A stretch of DNA of 64,000 nucleotides from Parapristionchus giblindavisi (lineage: Eukaryota; Nematoda; Chromadorea; Rhabditida; Diplogasteridae). Below are positions 13,909 to 25,912 of this stretch, piece by piece. Each line of letters starts with the position of its first letter. Position 1 is the first letter of the stretch. The notes under the pieces are model-generated. The model was not told where the DNA came from and did not search any database. It worked only from the letters and a program-made list of their open reading frames with translations. Where the stretch lies: the NCBI GenBank assembly GCA_943737045.1, contig CALSFV010000378.1, positions 1-64,000 on the forward strand. Reading direction: 5' to 3'. Made by a program: the position numbers and the translations under genes.

Positions 13909-15278
13909 ATCACTCAGAAGCAAGGGGCTAGCCCAGATTCGACCAGGGAATCACTCAGAAGCAAGGGGCTAGCCCAGATTCGACCAGGGAATCACTCGGA
14001 AGCAAGGGGCTAGCCCAGATTCGACCAGGGAATCACTCAGAAGCAAGGGGCTAGCCCAGATTCGACCAGGGTATCACTCAGAAGCAAGGGGCTAGCCCAG
14101 ATTCGACCAGGGAATCACTCAGAAGCAAGGGGCTAGCCCAGATTCGACCAGAGAATCACTCAGAAGCAAGGGGCTAGCCCAGATTCGACCAGGGAATCAC
14201 TAAGAAGCAAGGGGCTAGCCCAGATTCGACCAGGGTATCACTCAGAAGCAAGGGGCTAGCACAGATTCGACCAGGGAATCACTCAGAAGCAAGGGGCTAG
14301 CACAGATTCGACCAGGGAATCACTCAGAAGCAAGGGGCTAGCCCAGATTCGACCAGGGAATCACTCAGAAGCAAGGGGCTAGCCCAGATTCGACCAGGGT
14401 ATCACTCAGAAGCAAGGGGCTAGCCCAGATTCGACCAGGGAATCACTCAGAAGCAAGGGGCTAGCCCAGATTCGACCAGGGAATCACTCGGAAGCAAGGG
14501 GCTAGCCCAGATTCGACCAGGGAATCACTCAGAAGCAAGGGGCTAGCCCAGATTCGACCAGGGTATCACTCAGAAGCAAGGGGCTAGCCCAGATTCGACC
14601 AGGGAATCACTCAGAAGCAAGGGGCTAGCCCAGATTCGACCAGGGAATCACTAAGAAGCAAGGGGCTAGCCCAGATTCGACCAGGGTATCACTCAGAAGC
14701 AAGGCGCTAGCCCAGATTCGACCAGAGTATCACTCAGAAGCAAGGGGCTAGCCCAGATTCTACCAGGGAATCACTCAGAAGCAAGGCGCTAGCCCAGATT
14801 CGACCAGAGTATCACTCAGAAGCAAGGGGCTAGCCCAGATTCTACCAGGGAATCACTCAGAAGCAAGGGGCTAGCCCAGATTCGATCAGGGAAACACTCA
14901 GAAGCAACGGGCTAGCCCAGATTCGACCAGGGTATCACTCAGAAGCAAGGGGCTAGCCCAGATTCGATCAGGGAATCACTCAGAAGCAAGGGGCTAGCCC
15001 AGATTCGACCAGGGTATCACTCAGAAGCAAGGCGCTAGCCCAGATTCGACCAGGGAATCACTCAGAAGCAAGGGGCTAGCCCAGATTCTACCAGGGAATC
15101 ACTCAGAAGCAAGGCGCTAGCCCAGATTCGACCAGGGAATCACTCAGAAGCAAAGGGCTAGCCCAGATTCGACCAGGGAATCACTCAGAAGCAAGGGGCT
15201 AGCCCAGATTCGACCAGGGTATCACTCAGAAGCAAGGCGCTAGCCCAGATTCGACCAGAGTATCACTCAGAAGCAAGG
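13909..15278. repeat. 1.37-kb block displaced by 118 monomers, copy 2
   Basis: Partner of 9,071-10,440. Because 11,113-13,620 also copies 4,922-7,429, the 11-15 kb interval is a mosaic of at least two left-hand sources at different offsets (151 and 118 monomers), not one simple duplication. Confidence 0.86.
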
Positions 15279-15293
15279 GGCTAGCCCAGATTC
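15253..15293. repeat. Hybrid monomer at a one-monomer deletion
   Basis: In the related stretch at 10,415-10,496 there are two successive monomers: A7+T9+C27, then T8. Here there is one monomer whose left part is A7+T9 and whose right part has G27, as in the T8 monomer. After it the two stretches realign at an offset of 117 monomers instead of 118. This is the expected trace of an in-register exchange that removed exactly 41 bp, with the crossover between monomer positions 10 and 27. Confidence 0.7.
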
Positions 15294-17138
15294 GACCAGG
15301 GAATCACTCAGAAGCAAGGGGCTAGCCCAGATTCGACCAGGGAATCACTCGGAAGCAAGGGGCTAGCCCAGATTCGACCAGGGAATCACTCAGAAGCAAG
15401 GGGCTAGCCCAGATTCGACCAGGGTAACACTCAGAAGCAAGGGGCTAGCCCAGATTCGACCAGGGAATCACTCAGAAGCAAGGGGCTAGCCCAGATTCGA
15501 CCAGGGAATCACTCGGAAGCAAGGGGCTAGCCCAGATTCGACCAGGGAATCACTCAGAAGCAAGGGGCTAGCCCAGATTCGACCAGGGTATCACTCAGAA
15601 GCAAGGGGCTAGCCCAGATTCGACCAGGGAATCACTCAGAAGCAAGGGGCTAGCCCAGATTCGACCAGAGAATCACTCAGAAGCAAGGGGCTAGCCCAGA
15701 TTCGACCAGGGAATCACTAAGAAGCAAGGGGCTAGCCCAGATTCGACCAGGGTATCACTCAGAAGCAAGGCGCTAGCCCAGATTCGACCAGAGTATCACT
15801 CAGAAGCAAGGGGCTAGCCCAGATTCTACCAGGGAATCACTCAGAAGCAAGGCGCTAGCCCAGATTCGACCAGAGTATCACTCAGAAGCAAGGGGCTAGC
15901 CCAGATTCTACCAGGGAATCACTCAGAAGCAAGGGGCTAGCCCAGATTCGATCAGGGAAACACTCAGAAGCAAGGGGCTAGCCCAGATTCGACCAGGGTA
16001 TCACTCAGAAGCAAGGCGCTAGCCCAGATTCGACCAGGGAATCACTCAGAAGCAAGGGGCTAGCCCAGATTCTACCAGGGAATCACTCAGAAGCAAGGCG
16101 CTAGCCCAGATTCGACCAGGGAATCACTCAGAAGCAAAGGGCTAGCCCAGATTCGACCAGGGAATCACTCAGAAGCAAGGGGCTAGCCCAGATTCGACCA
16201 GGGTATCACTCAGAAGCAAGGCGCTAGCCCAGATTCGACCAGAGTATCACTCAGAAGCAAGGCGCTAGCCCAGATTCGACCAGGTAATCACTCAGAAGCA
16301 AGGGGCTAGCCCAGATTCGACCAGGGAATCACTCAGAAGCAAGGGGCTAGCCCAGATTCGACCAGGGAATCACTCGGAAGCAAGGGGCTAGCCCAGATTC
16401 GACCAGGGAATCACTCAGAAGCAAGGGGCTAGCCCAGATTCGACCAGGGTAACACTCAGAAGCAAGGGGCTAGCCCAGATTCGACCAGGGAATCACTCGG
16501 AAGCAAGGGGCTAGCCCAGATTCGACCAGGGAATCACTCAGAAGCAAGGGGCTAGCCCAGATTCGACCAGGGTATCACTCAGAAGCAAGGGGCTAGCCCA
16601 GATTCGACCAGGGAATCACTCAGAAGCAAGGGGCTAGCCCAGATTCGACCAGAGAATCACTCAGAAGCAAGGGGCTAGCCCAGATTCGACCAGGGAATCA
16701 CTAAGAAGCAAGGGGCTAGCCCAGATTCGACCAGGGTATCACTCAGAAGCAAGGCGCTAGCCCAGATTCGACCAGAGTATCACTCAGAAGCAAGGGGCTA
16801 GCCCAGATTCTACCAGGGAATCACTCAGAAGCAAGGCGCTAGCCCAGATTCGACCAGAGTATCACTCAGAAGCAAGGGGCTAGCCCAGATTCTACCAGGG
16901 AATCACTCAGAAGCAAGGGGCTAGCCCAGATTCGATCAGGGAAACACTCAGAAGCAACGGGCTAGCCCAGATTCGACCAGGGTATCACTCAGAAGCAAGG
17001 GGCTAGCCCAGATTCGATCAAAGAATCACTCAGAAGCAAGGGGCTAGCCCAGATTCGACCAGGGTATCACTCAGAAGCAAGGCGCTAGCCCAGATTCGAC
17101 CAGGGAATCACTCAGAAGCAAGGGGCTAGCCCAGATTC
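15262..17138. repeat. 60-monomer higher-order repeat (first pair), copy 1
   Basis: Identical as read to 17,722-19,598 over 1,877 bp, at an offset of 2,460 bp (60 monomers). Markers include the T9+A11 monomer (GGGTAACAC, at 15,417) and a T3 monomer with A7 and A8 (GATCAAAG, start 17,016; partner 19,476). Identity ends at 17,139 (G here, T at 19,599), where this copy runs into an alternative T9/T1/T3 series absent from copy 2. Confidence 0.9.
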
Positions 17139-17721
17139 GACCAGGGTATCACTCAGAAGCAAGGGGCTAGCCCAGATTCTACCAGGGAATCACTCAGAAG
17201 CAAGGGGCTAGCCCAGATTCGATCAGGGAAACACTCAGAAGCAACGGGCTAGCCCAGATTCGACCAGGGTATCACTCAGAAGCAAGGGGCTAGCCCAGAT
17301 TCGATCAGGGAAACACTCAGAAGCAACGGGCTAGCCCAGATTCGACCAGGGTATCACTCAGAAGCATGGGGCTAGCCCAGATTCGATCAGGGAATCACTC
17401 AGAAGCAAGGGGCTAGCCCAGATTCGACCAGGGTATCACTCAGAAGCAAGGCGCTAGCCCAGATTCGACCAGGGAATCACTCAGAAGCAAGGGGCTAGCC
17501 CAGATTCTACCAGGGAATCACTCAGAAGCAAGGCGCTAGCCCAGATTCGACCAGGGAATCACTCAGAAGCAAAGGGCTAGCCCAGATTCGACCAGGGAAT
17601 CACTCAGAAGCAAGGGGCTAGCCCAGATTCGACCAGGGTATCACTCAGAAGCAAGGCGCTAGCCCAGATTCGACCAGAGTATCACTCAGAAGCAAGGCGC
17701 TAGCCCAGATTCGACCAGGTA

Positions 17722-19598
17722 ATCACTCAGAAGCAAGGGGCTAGCCCAGATTCGACCAGGGAATCACTCAGAAGCAAGGGGCTAGCCCAGATTCGACCAG
17801 GGAATCACTCGGAAGCAAGGGGCTAGCCCAGATTCGACCAGGGAATCACTCAGAAGCAAGGGGCTAGCCCAGATTCGACCAGGGTAACACTCAGAAGCAA
17901 GGGGCTAGCCCAGATTCGACCAGGGAATCACTCAGAAGCAAGGGGCTAGCCCAGATTCGACCAGGGAATCACTCGGAAGCAAGGGGCTAGCCCAGATTCG
18001 ACCAGGGAATCACTCAGAAGCAAGGGGCTAGCCCAGATTCGACCAGGGTATCACTCAGAAGCAAGGGGCTAGCCCAGATTCGACCAGGGAATCACTCAGA
18101 AGCAAGGGGCTAGCCCAGATTCGACCAGAGAATCACTCAGAAGCAAGGGGCTAGCCCAGATTCGACCAGGGAATCACTAAGAAGCAAGGGGCTAGCCCAG
18201 ATTCGACCAGGGTATCACTCAGAAGCAAGGCGCTAGCCCAGATTCGACCAGAGTATCACTCAGAAGCAAGGGGCTAGCCCAGATTCTACCAGGGAATCAC
18301 TCAGAAGCAAGGCGCTAGCCCAGATTCGACCAGAGTATCACTCAGAAGCAAGGGGCTAGCCCAGATTCTACCAGGGAATCACTCAGAAGCAAGGGGCTAG
18401 CCCAGATTCGATCAGGGAAACACTCAGAAGCAAGGGGCTAGCCCAGATTCGACCAGGGTATCACTCAGAAGCAAGGCGCTAGCCCAGATTCGACCAGGGA
18501 ATCACTCAGAAGCAAGGGGCTAGCCCAGATTCTACCAGGGAATCACTCAGAAGCAAGGCGCTAGCCCAGATTCGACCAGGGAATCACTCAGAAGCAAAGG
18601 GCTAGCCCAGATTCGACCAGGGAATCACTCAGAAGCAAGGGGCTAGCCCAGATTCGACCAGGGTATCACTCAGAAGCAAGGCGCTAGCCCAGATTCGACC
18701 AGAGTATCACTCAGAAGCAAGGCGCTAGCCCAGATTCGACCAGGTAATCACTCAGAAGCAAGGGGCTAGCCCAGATTCGACCAGGGAATCACTCAGAAGC
18801 AAGGGGCTAGCCCAGATTCGACCAGGGAATCACTCGGAAGCAAGGGGCTAGCCCAGATTCGACCAGGGAATCACTCAGAAGCAAGGGGCTAGCCCAGATT
18901 CGACCAGGGTAACACTCAGAAGCAAGGGGCTAGCCCAGATTCGACCAGGGAATCACTCGGAAGCAAGGGGCTAGCCCAGATTCGACCAGGGAATCACTCA
19001 GAAGCAAGGGGCTAGCCCAGATTCGACCAGGGTATCACTCAGAAGCAAGGGGCTAGCCCAGATTCGACCAGGGAATCACTCAGAAGCAAGGGGCTAGCCC
19101 AGATTCGACCAGAGAATCACTCAGAAGCAAGGGGCTAGCCCAGATTCGACCAGGGAATCACTAAGAAGCAAGGGGCTAGCCCAGATTCGACCAGGGTATC
19201 ACTCAGAAGCAAGGCGCTAGCCCAGATTCGACCAGAGTATCACTCAGAAGCAAGGGGCTAGCCCAGATTCTACCAGGGAATCACTCAGAAGCAAGGCGCT
19301 AGCCCAGATTCGACCAGAGTATCACTCAGAAGCAAGGGGCTAGCCCAGATTCTACCAGGGAATCACTCAGAAGCAAGGGGCTAGCCCAGATTCGATCAGG
19401 GAAACACTCAGAAGCAACGGGCTAGCCCAGATTCGACCAGGGTATCACTCAGAAGCAAGGGGCTAGCCCAGATTCGATCAAAGAATCACTCAGAAGCAAG
19501 GGGCTAGCCCAGATTCGACCAGGGTATCACTCAGAAGCAAGGCGCTAGCCCAGATTCGACCAGGGAATCACTCAGAAGCAAGGGGCTAGCCCAGATTC
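17722..19598. repeat. 60-monomer higher-order repeat (first pair), copy 2
   Basis: Second copy of the 2,460-bp unit. It leads directly into the T27 and G31+T34 marker block starting at 19,394, so the two higher-order families overlap by about 200 bp here. Confidence 0.9.
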
Positions 19599-20418
19599 TA
19601 CCAGGGAATCACTCAGAAGCAAGGTGCTAGCCCAGATTCGACCAGAGTATCACTCAGAAGCAAGGGGCTAGCCCAGATTCTACCAGGGAATCACTCAGAA
19701 GCAAGGGGCTAGCCCAGATTCGATCAGGGAAACACTCAGAAGCAACGGGCTAGCCCAGATTCGACCAGGGTATCACTCAGAAGCAAGGGGCTAGCCCAGA
19801 TTCGACCAGAGTATCACTCAGAAACAAGGGGCTAGCCCAGATTCGACCAGGGAATCACTAAGAAGCAAGGGGCTGGCTCAGATTCGACCAGAGTATCACT
19901 CAGAAGTAAGGGGCTAGCCCAGATTCGACAAGGGAATCACTCAGAAGCAAGGGGCTAGCCCGGATTCGACCAGGGAATCACTCAGAAGCAATGGGCTAGC
20001 CCAGATTCGACCAGGGAATCACTCAGAAGCAAGGGGCTAGCCCAGATTCGACCAGGGAATCACTCAGAAGCAAGGGGCTGGCTCAGATTCGACCAGAGTA
20101 TCACTCAGAAGTAAGGGGCTAGCCCAGATTCGACCAGGGAATCACTCAGAAGCAAGGGGCTAGCCCGGATTCGACCAGGGAATCACTCAGAAGCAAGGGG
20201 CTAGCCCAGATTCGACCAGGGAATCACTCAGAAGCAAGGGGCTAGCCCAGATTCGACCAGGGAATCACTCAGAAGCAAGGGGCTAGCCCAGATTCGACCA
20301 GGGAATCACTCAGAAGCAAAGGGCTAGCCCAGATTCGTCCAGGGAATCACTCAGAAGCAAGGGGCTAGCCCAGATTCGACCAGGGAATCACTCGGAAGCA
20401 AGGGGCTAGCCCAGATTC
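19394..20418. repeat. 1.03-kb marker block, copy 1 of 4
   Basis: About 25 monomers carrying an unusual set of linked variants: T3+A11+C25, a T3 monomer with GATCAAAG, T27 (AAGGTGC), A7+T9+A21, two G31+T34 monomers (GGCTGGCTC), A4 (GACAAGG), T25 (CAATGGG), G36 and T2 (GTCC). The same order recurs at 22,510, 25,913 and 28,701 (offsets 76, 83 and 68 monomers). This copy differs by A16 at 19,860, just before the first G31+T34 change. Confidence 0.85.
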
Positions 20419-20823
20419 TACCAGGGAATCACTCAGAAGCAAGGCGCTAGCCCAGATTCGACCAGGGAATCACTCAGAAGCAAAGGGCTAGCCCAGATTC
20501 GACCAGGGAATCACTCAGAAGCAAGGGGCTAGCCCAGATTCGACCAGGGTATCACTCAGAAGCAAGGCGCTAGCCCAGATTCGACCAGAGTATCACTCAG
20601 AAGCAAGGCGCTAGCCCAGATTCGACCAGGTAATCACTCAGAAGCAAGGGGCTAGCCCAGATTCGACCAGGGAATCACTCAGAAGCAAGGGGCTAGCCCA
20701 GATTCGACCAGGGAATCACTCGGAAGCAAGGGGCTAGCCCAGATTCGACCAGGGAATCACTCAGAAGCAAGGGGCTAGCCCAGATTCGACCAGGGTAACA
20801 CTCAGAAGCAAGGGGCTAGCCCA

Positions 20824-22320
20824 GATTCGACCAGGGAATCACTCAGAAGCAAGGGGCTAGCCCAGATTCGACCAGGGAATCACTCAGAAGCAAGGGGCTA
20901 GCCCAGATTCGACCAGGGAATCACTCAGAAGCAAGGGGCTAGCCCAGATTCGACCAGGGAATCACTCAGAAGCAAAGGGCTAGCCCAGATTCGTCCAGGG
21001 AATCACTCAGAAGCAAGGGGCTAGCCCAGATTCGACCAGGGAATCACTCGGAAGCAAGGGGCTAGCCCAGATTCTACCAGGGAATCACTCAGAAGCAAGG
21101 CGCTAGCCCAGATTCGACCAGGGAATCACTCAGAAGCAAAGGGCTAGCCCAGATTCGACCAGGGAATCACTCAGAAGCAAGGGGCTAGCCCAGATTCGAC
21201 CAGGGTATCACTCAGAAGCAAGGCGCTAGCCCAGATTCGACCAGAGTATCACTCAGAAGCAAGGCGCTAGCCCAGATTCGACCAGGTAATCACTCAGAAG
21301 CAAGGGGCTAGCCCAGATTCGACCAGGGAATCACTCAGAAGCAAGGGGCTAGCCCAGATTCGACCAGGGAATCACTCGGAAGCAAGGGGCTAGCCCAGAT
21401 TCGACCAGGGAATCACTCAGAAGCAAGGGGCTAGCCCAGATTCGACCAGGGTAACACTCAGAAGCAAGGGGCTAGCCCAGATTCGACCAGGGAATCACTC
21501 AGAAGCAAGGGGCTAGCCCAGATTCGACCAGGGAATCACTCGGAAGCAAGGGGCTAGCCCAGATTCGACCAGGGAATCACTCAGAAGCAAGGGGCTAGCC
21601 CAGATTCGACCAGGGTATCACTCAGAAGCAAGGGGCTAGCCCAGATTCGACCAGGGAATCACTCAGAAGCAAGGGGCTAGCCCAGATTCGACCAGAGAAT
21701 CACTCAGAAGCAAGGGGCTAGCCCAGATTCGACCAGGGAATCACTAAGAAGCAAGGGGCTAGCCCAGATTCGACCAGGGTATCACTCAGAAGCAAGGCGC
21801 TAGCCCAGATTCGACCAGAGTATCACTCAGAAGCAAGGGGCTAGCCCAGATTCTACCAGGGAATCACTCAGAAGCAAGGCGCTAGCCCAGATTCGACCAG
21901 AGTATCACTCAGAAGCAAGGGGCTAGCCCAGATTCTACCAGGGAATCACTCAGAAGCAAGGGGCTAGCCCAGATTCGATCAGGGAAACACTCAGAAGCAA
22001 GGGGCTAGCCCAGATTCGACCAGGGAATCACTCAGAAGCAAGGGGCTAGCCCAGATTCTACCAGGGAATCACTCAGAAGCAAGGCGCTAGCCCAGATTCG
22101 ACCAGGGAATCACTCAGAAGCAAAGGGCTAGCCCAGATTCGACCAGGGAATCACTCAGAAGCAAGGGGCTAGCCCAGATTCGACCAGGGTATCACTCAGA
22201 AGCAAGGCGCTAGCCCAGATTCGACCAGAGTATCACTCAGAAGCAAGGCGCTAGCCCAGATTCGACCAGGTAATCACTCAGAAGCAAGGGGCTAGCCCAG
22301 ATTCGACCAGGGAATCACTC
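20824..22320. repeat. 60-monomer higher-order repeat (second pair), copy 1
   Basis: Identical as read, line by line, to 23,284-24,780 over 1,497 bp at an offset of 2,460 bp. It is bounded on the left by A36 here against G36 in the partner (20,823/23,283) and on the right by G17 against A17 (22,321/24,781). The unit length equals that of the 15.3-19.6 kb pair, though the boundaries differ. Confidence 0.92.
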
Positions 22321-22509
22321 GGAAGCAAGGGGCTAGCCCAGATTCGACCAGGGAATCACTCAGAAGCAAGGGGCTAGCCCAGATTCGACCAGGGTAACAC
22401 TCAGAAGCAAGGGGCTAGCCCAGATTCGACCAGGGAATCACTCGGAAGCAAGGGGCTAGCCCAGATTCGACCAGGGAATCACTCAGAAGCAAGGGGCTAG
22501 CCCAGATTC

Positions 22510-23534
22510 GATCAGGGAAACACTCAGAAGCAACGGGCTAGCCCAGATTCGACCAGGGTATCACTCAGAAGCAAGGGGCTAGCCCAGATTCGATCAAAGA
22601 ATCACTCAGAAGCAAGGGGCTAGCCCAGATTCGACCAGGGTATCACTCAGAAGCAAGGCGCTAGCCCAGATTCGACCAGGGAATCACTCAGAAGCAAGGG
22701 GCTAGCCCAGATTCTACCAGGGAATCACTCAGAAGCAAGGTGCTAGCCCAGATTCGACCAGAGTATCACTCAGAAGCAAGGGGCTAGCCCAGATTCTACC
22801 AGGGAATCACTCAGAAGCAAGGGGCTAGCCCAGATTCGATCAGGGAAACACTCAGAAGCAACGGGCTAGCCCAGATTCGACCAGGGTATCACTCAGAAGC
22901 AAGGGGCTAGCCCAGATTCGACCAGAGTATCACTCAGAAACAAGGGGCTAGCCCAGATTCGACCAGGGAATCACTCAGAAGCAAGGGGCTGGCTCAGATT
23001 CGACCAGAGTATCACTCAGAAGTAAGGGGCTAGCCCAGATTCGACAAGGGAATCACTCAGAAGCAAGGGGCTAGCCCGGATTCGACCAGGGAATCACTCA
23101 GAAGCAATGGGCTAGCCCAGATTCGACCAGGGAATCACTCAGAAGCAAGGGGCTAGCCCAGATTCGACCAGGGAATCACTCAGAAGCAAGGGGCTGGCTC
23201 AGATTCGACCAGAGTATCACTCAGAAGTAAGGGGCTAGCCCAGATTCGACCAGGGAATCACTCAGAAGCAAGGGGCTAGCCCGGATTCGACCAGGGAATC
23301 ACTCAGAAGCAAGGGGCTAGCCCAGATTCGACCAGGGAATCACTCAGAAGCAAGGGGCTAGCCCAGATTCGACCAGGGAATCACTCAGAAGCAAGGGGCT
23401 AGCCCAGATTCGACCAGGGAATCACTCAGAAGCAAAGGGCTAGCCCAGATTCGTCCAGGGAATCACTCAGAAGCAAGGGGCTAGCCCAGATTCGACCAGG
23501 GAATCACTCGGAAGCAAGGGGCTAGCCCAGATTC
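22510..23534. repeat. 1.03-kb marker block, copy 2 of 4
   Basis: Same ordered markers as at 19,394. Position 22,603 has C where copies 3 and 4 have A (26,006 in copy 3). It is followed by a T1+C27 monomer (23,535), as in copy 1, whereas copies 3 and 4 continue with a consensus monomer. Copies 1 and 2 therefore form one pair and copies 3 and 4 another. Confidence 0.85.
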
Positions 23535-24780
23535 TACCAGGGAATCACTCAGAAGCAAGGCGCTAGCCCAGATTCGACCAGGGAATCACTCAGAAGCAAA
23601 GGGCTAGCCCAGATTCGACCAGGGAATCACTCAGAAGCAAGGGGCTAGCCCAGATTCGACCAGGGTATCACTCAGAAGCAAGGCGCTAGCCCAGATTCGA
23701 CCAGAGTATCACTCAGAAGCAAGGCGCTAGCCCAGATTCGACCAGGTAATCACTCAGAAGCAAGGGGCTAGCCCAGATTCGACCAGGGAATCACTCAGAA
23801 GCAAGGGGCTAGCCCAGATTCGACCAGGGAATCACTCGGAAGCAAGGGGCTAGCCCAGATTCGACCAGGGAATCACTCAGAAGCAAGGGGCTAGCCCAGA
23901 TTCGACCAGGGTAACACTCAGAAGCAAGGGGCTAGCCCAGATTCGACCAGGGAATCACTCAGAAGCAAGGGGCTAGCCCAGATTCGACCAGGGAATCACT
24001 CGGAAGCAAGGGGCTAGCCCAGATTCGACCAGGGAATCACTCAGAAGCAAGGGGCTAGCCCAGATTCGACCAGGGTATCACTCAGAAGCAAGGGGCTAGC
24101 CCAGATTCGACCAGGGAATCACTCAGAAGCAAGGGGCTAGCCCAGATTCGACCAGAGAATCACTCAGAAGCAAGGGGCTAGCCCAGATTCGACCAGGGAA
24201 TCACTAAGAAGCAAGGGGCTAGCCCAGATTCGACCAGGGTATCACTCAGAAGCAAGGCGCTAGCCCAGATTCGACCAGAGTATCACTCAGAAGCAAGGGG
24301 CTAGCCCAGATTCTACCAGGGAATCACTCAGAAGCAAGGCGCTAGCCCAGATTCGACCAGAGTATCACTCAGAAGCAAGGGGCTAGCCCAGATTCTACCA
24401 GGGAATCACTCAGAAGCAAGGGGCTAGCCCAGATTCGATCAGGGAAACACTCAGAAGCAAGGGGCTAGCCCAGATTCGACCAGGGAATCACTCAGAAGCA
24501 AGGGGCTAGCCCAGATTCTACCAGGGAATCACTCAGAAGCAAGGCGCTAGCCCAGATTCGACCAGGGAATCACTCAGAAGCAAAGGGCTAGCCCAGATTC
24601 GACCAGGGAATCACTCAGAAGCAAGGGGCTAGCCCAGATTCGACCAGGGTATCACTCAGAAGCAAGGCGCTAGCCCAGATTCGACCAGAGTATCACTCAG
24701 AAGCAAGGCGCTAGCCCAGATTCGACCAGGTAATCACTCAGAAGCAAGGGGCTAGCCCAGATTCGACCAGGGAATCACTC
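23284..24780. repeat. 60-monomer higher-order repeat (second pair), copy 2
   Basis: Partner of 20,824-22,320. After 24,780 this copy contains an extra consensus plus G17 pair before the T9+A11 monomer, so one copy gained or lost whole monomers. Confidence 0.92.
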
Positions 24781-25912
24781 AGAAGCAAGGGGCTAGCCCA
24801 GATTCGACCAGGGAATCACTCGGAAGCAAGGGGCTAGCCCAGATTCGACCAGGGAATCACTCAGAAGCAAGGGGCTAGCCCAGATTCGACCAGGGTAACA
24901 CTCAGAAGCAAGGGGCTAGCCCAGATTCGACCAGGGAATCACTCGGAAGCAAGGGGCTAGCCCAGATTCGACCAGGGAATCACTCAGAAGCAAGGGGCTA
25001 GCCCAGATTCGACCAGGGTATCACTCAGAAGCAAGGGGCTAGCCCAGATTCGACCAGGGAATCACTCAGAAGCAAGGGGCTAGCCCAGATTCGACCAGAG
25101 AATCACTCAGAAGCAAGGGGCTAGCCCAGATTCGACCAGGGAATCACTAAGAAGCAAGGGGCTAGCCCAGATTCGACCAGGGTATCACTCAGAAGCAAGG
25201 CGCTAGCCCAGATTCGACCAGAGTATCACTCAGAAGCAAGGGGCTAGCCCAGATTCTACCAGGGAATCACTCAGAAGCAAGGCGCTAGCCCAGATTCGAC
25301 CAGAGTATCACTCAGAAGCAAGGGGCTAGCCCAGATTCTACCAGGGAATCACTCAGAAGCAAGGGGCTAGCCCAGATTCGATCAGGGAAACACTCAGAAG
25401 CAACGGGCTAGCCCAGATTCGACCAGGGTATCACTCAGAAGCAAGGGGCTAGCCCAGATTCGATCAAAGAATCACTCAGAAGCAAGGGGCTAGCCCAGAT
25501 TCGACCAGGGTATCACTCAGAAGCAAGGGGCTAGCCCAGATTCGACCAGGGTATCACTCAGAAGCAAGGGGCTAGCCCAGATTCGACCAGGGAATCACTC
25601 AGAAGCAAGGGGCTAGCCCAGATTCGACCAGAGAATCACTCAGAAGCAAGGGGCTAGCCCAGATTCGACCAGGGAATCACTAAGAAGCAAGGGGCTAGCC
25701 CAGATTCGACCAGGGTATCACTCAGAAGCAAGGCGCTAGCCCAGATTCGACCAGAGTATCACTCAGAAGCAAGGGGCTAGCCCAGATTCTACCAGGGAAT
25801 CACTCAGAAGCAAGGCGCTAGCCCAGATTCGACCAGAGTATCACTCAGAAGCAAGGGGCTAGCCCAGATTCTACCAGGGAATCACTCAGAAGCAAGGGGC
25901 TAGCCCAGATTC

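Noticed and set aside
17016..17056. GATCAAAG monomer as a distinct inserted element
   Set aside because: It has the normal 41-bp length and matches the consensus elsewhere. It is a T3 monomer with two extra substitutions that recurs in related blocks (19,476, 22,592, 25,462, 25,995, 28,783).
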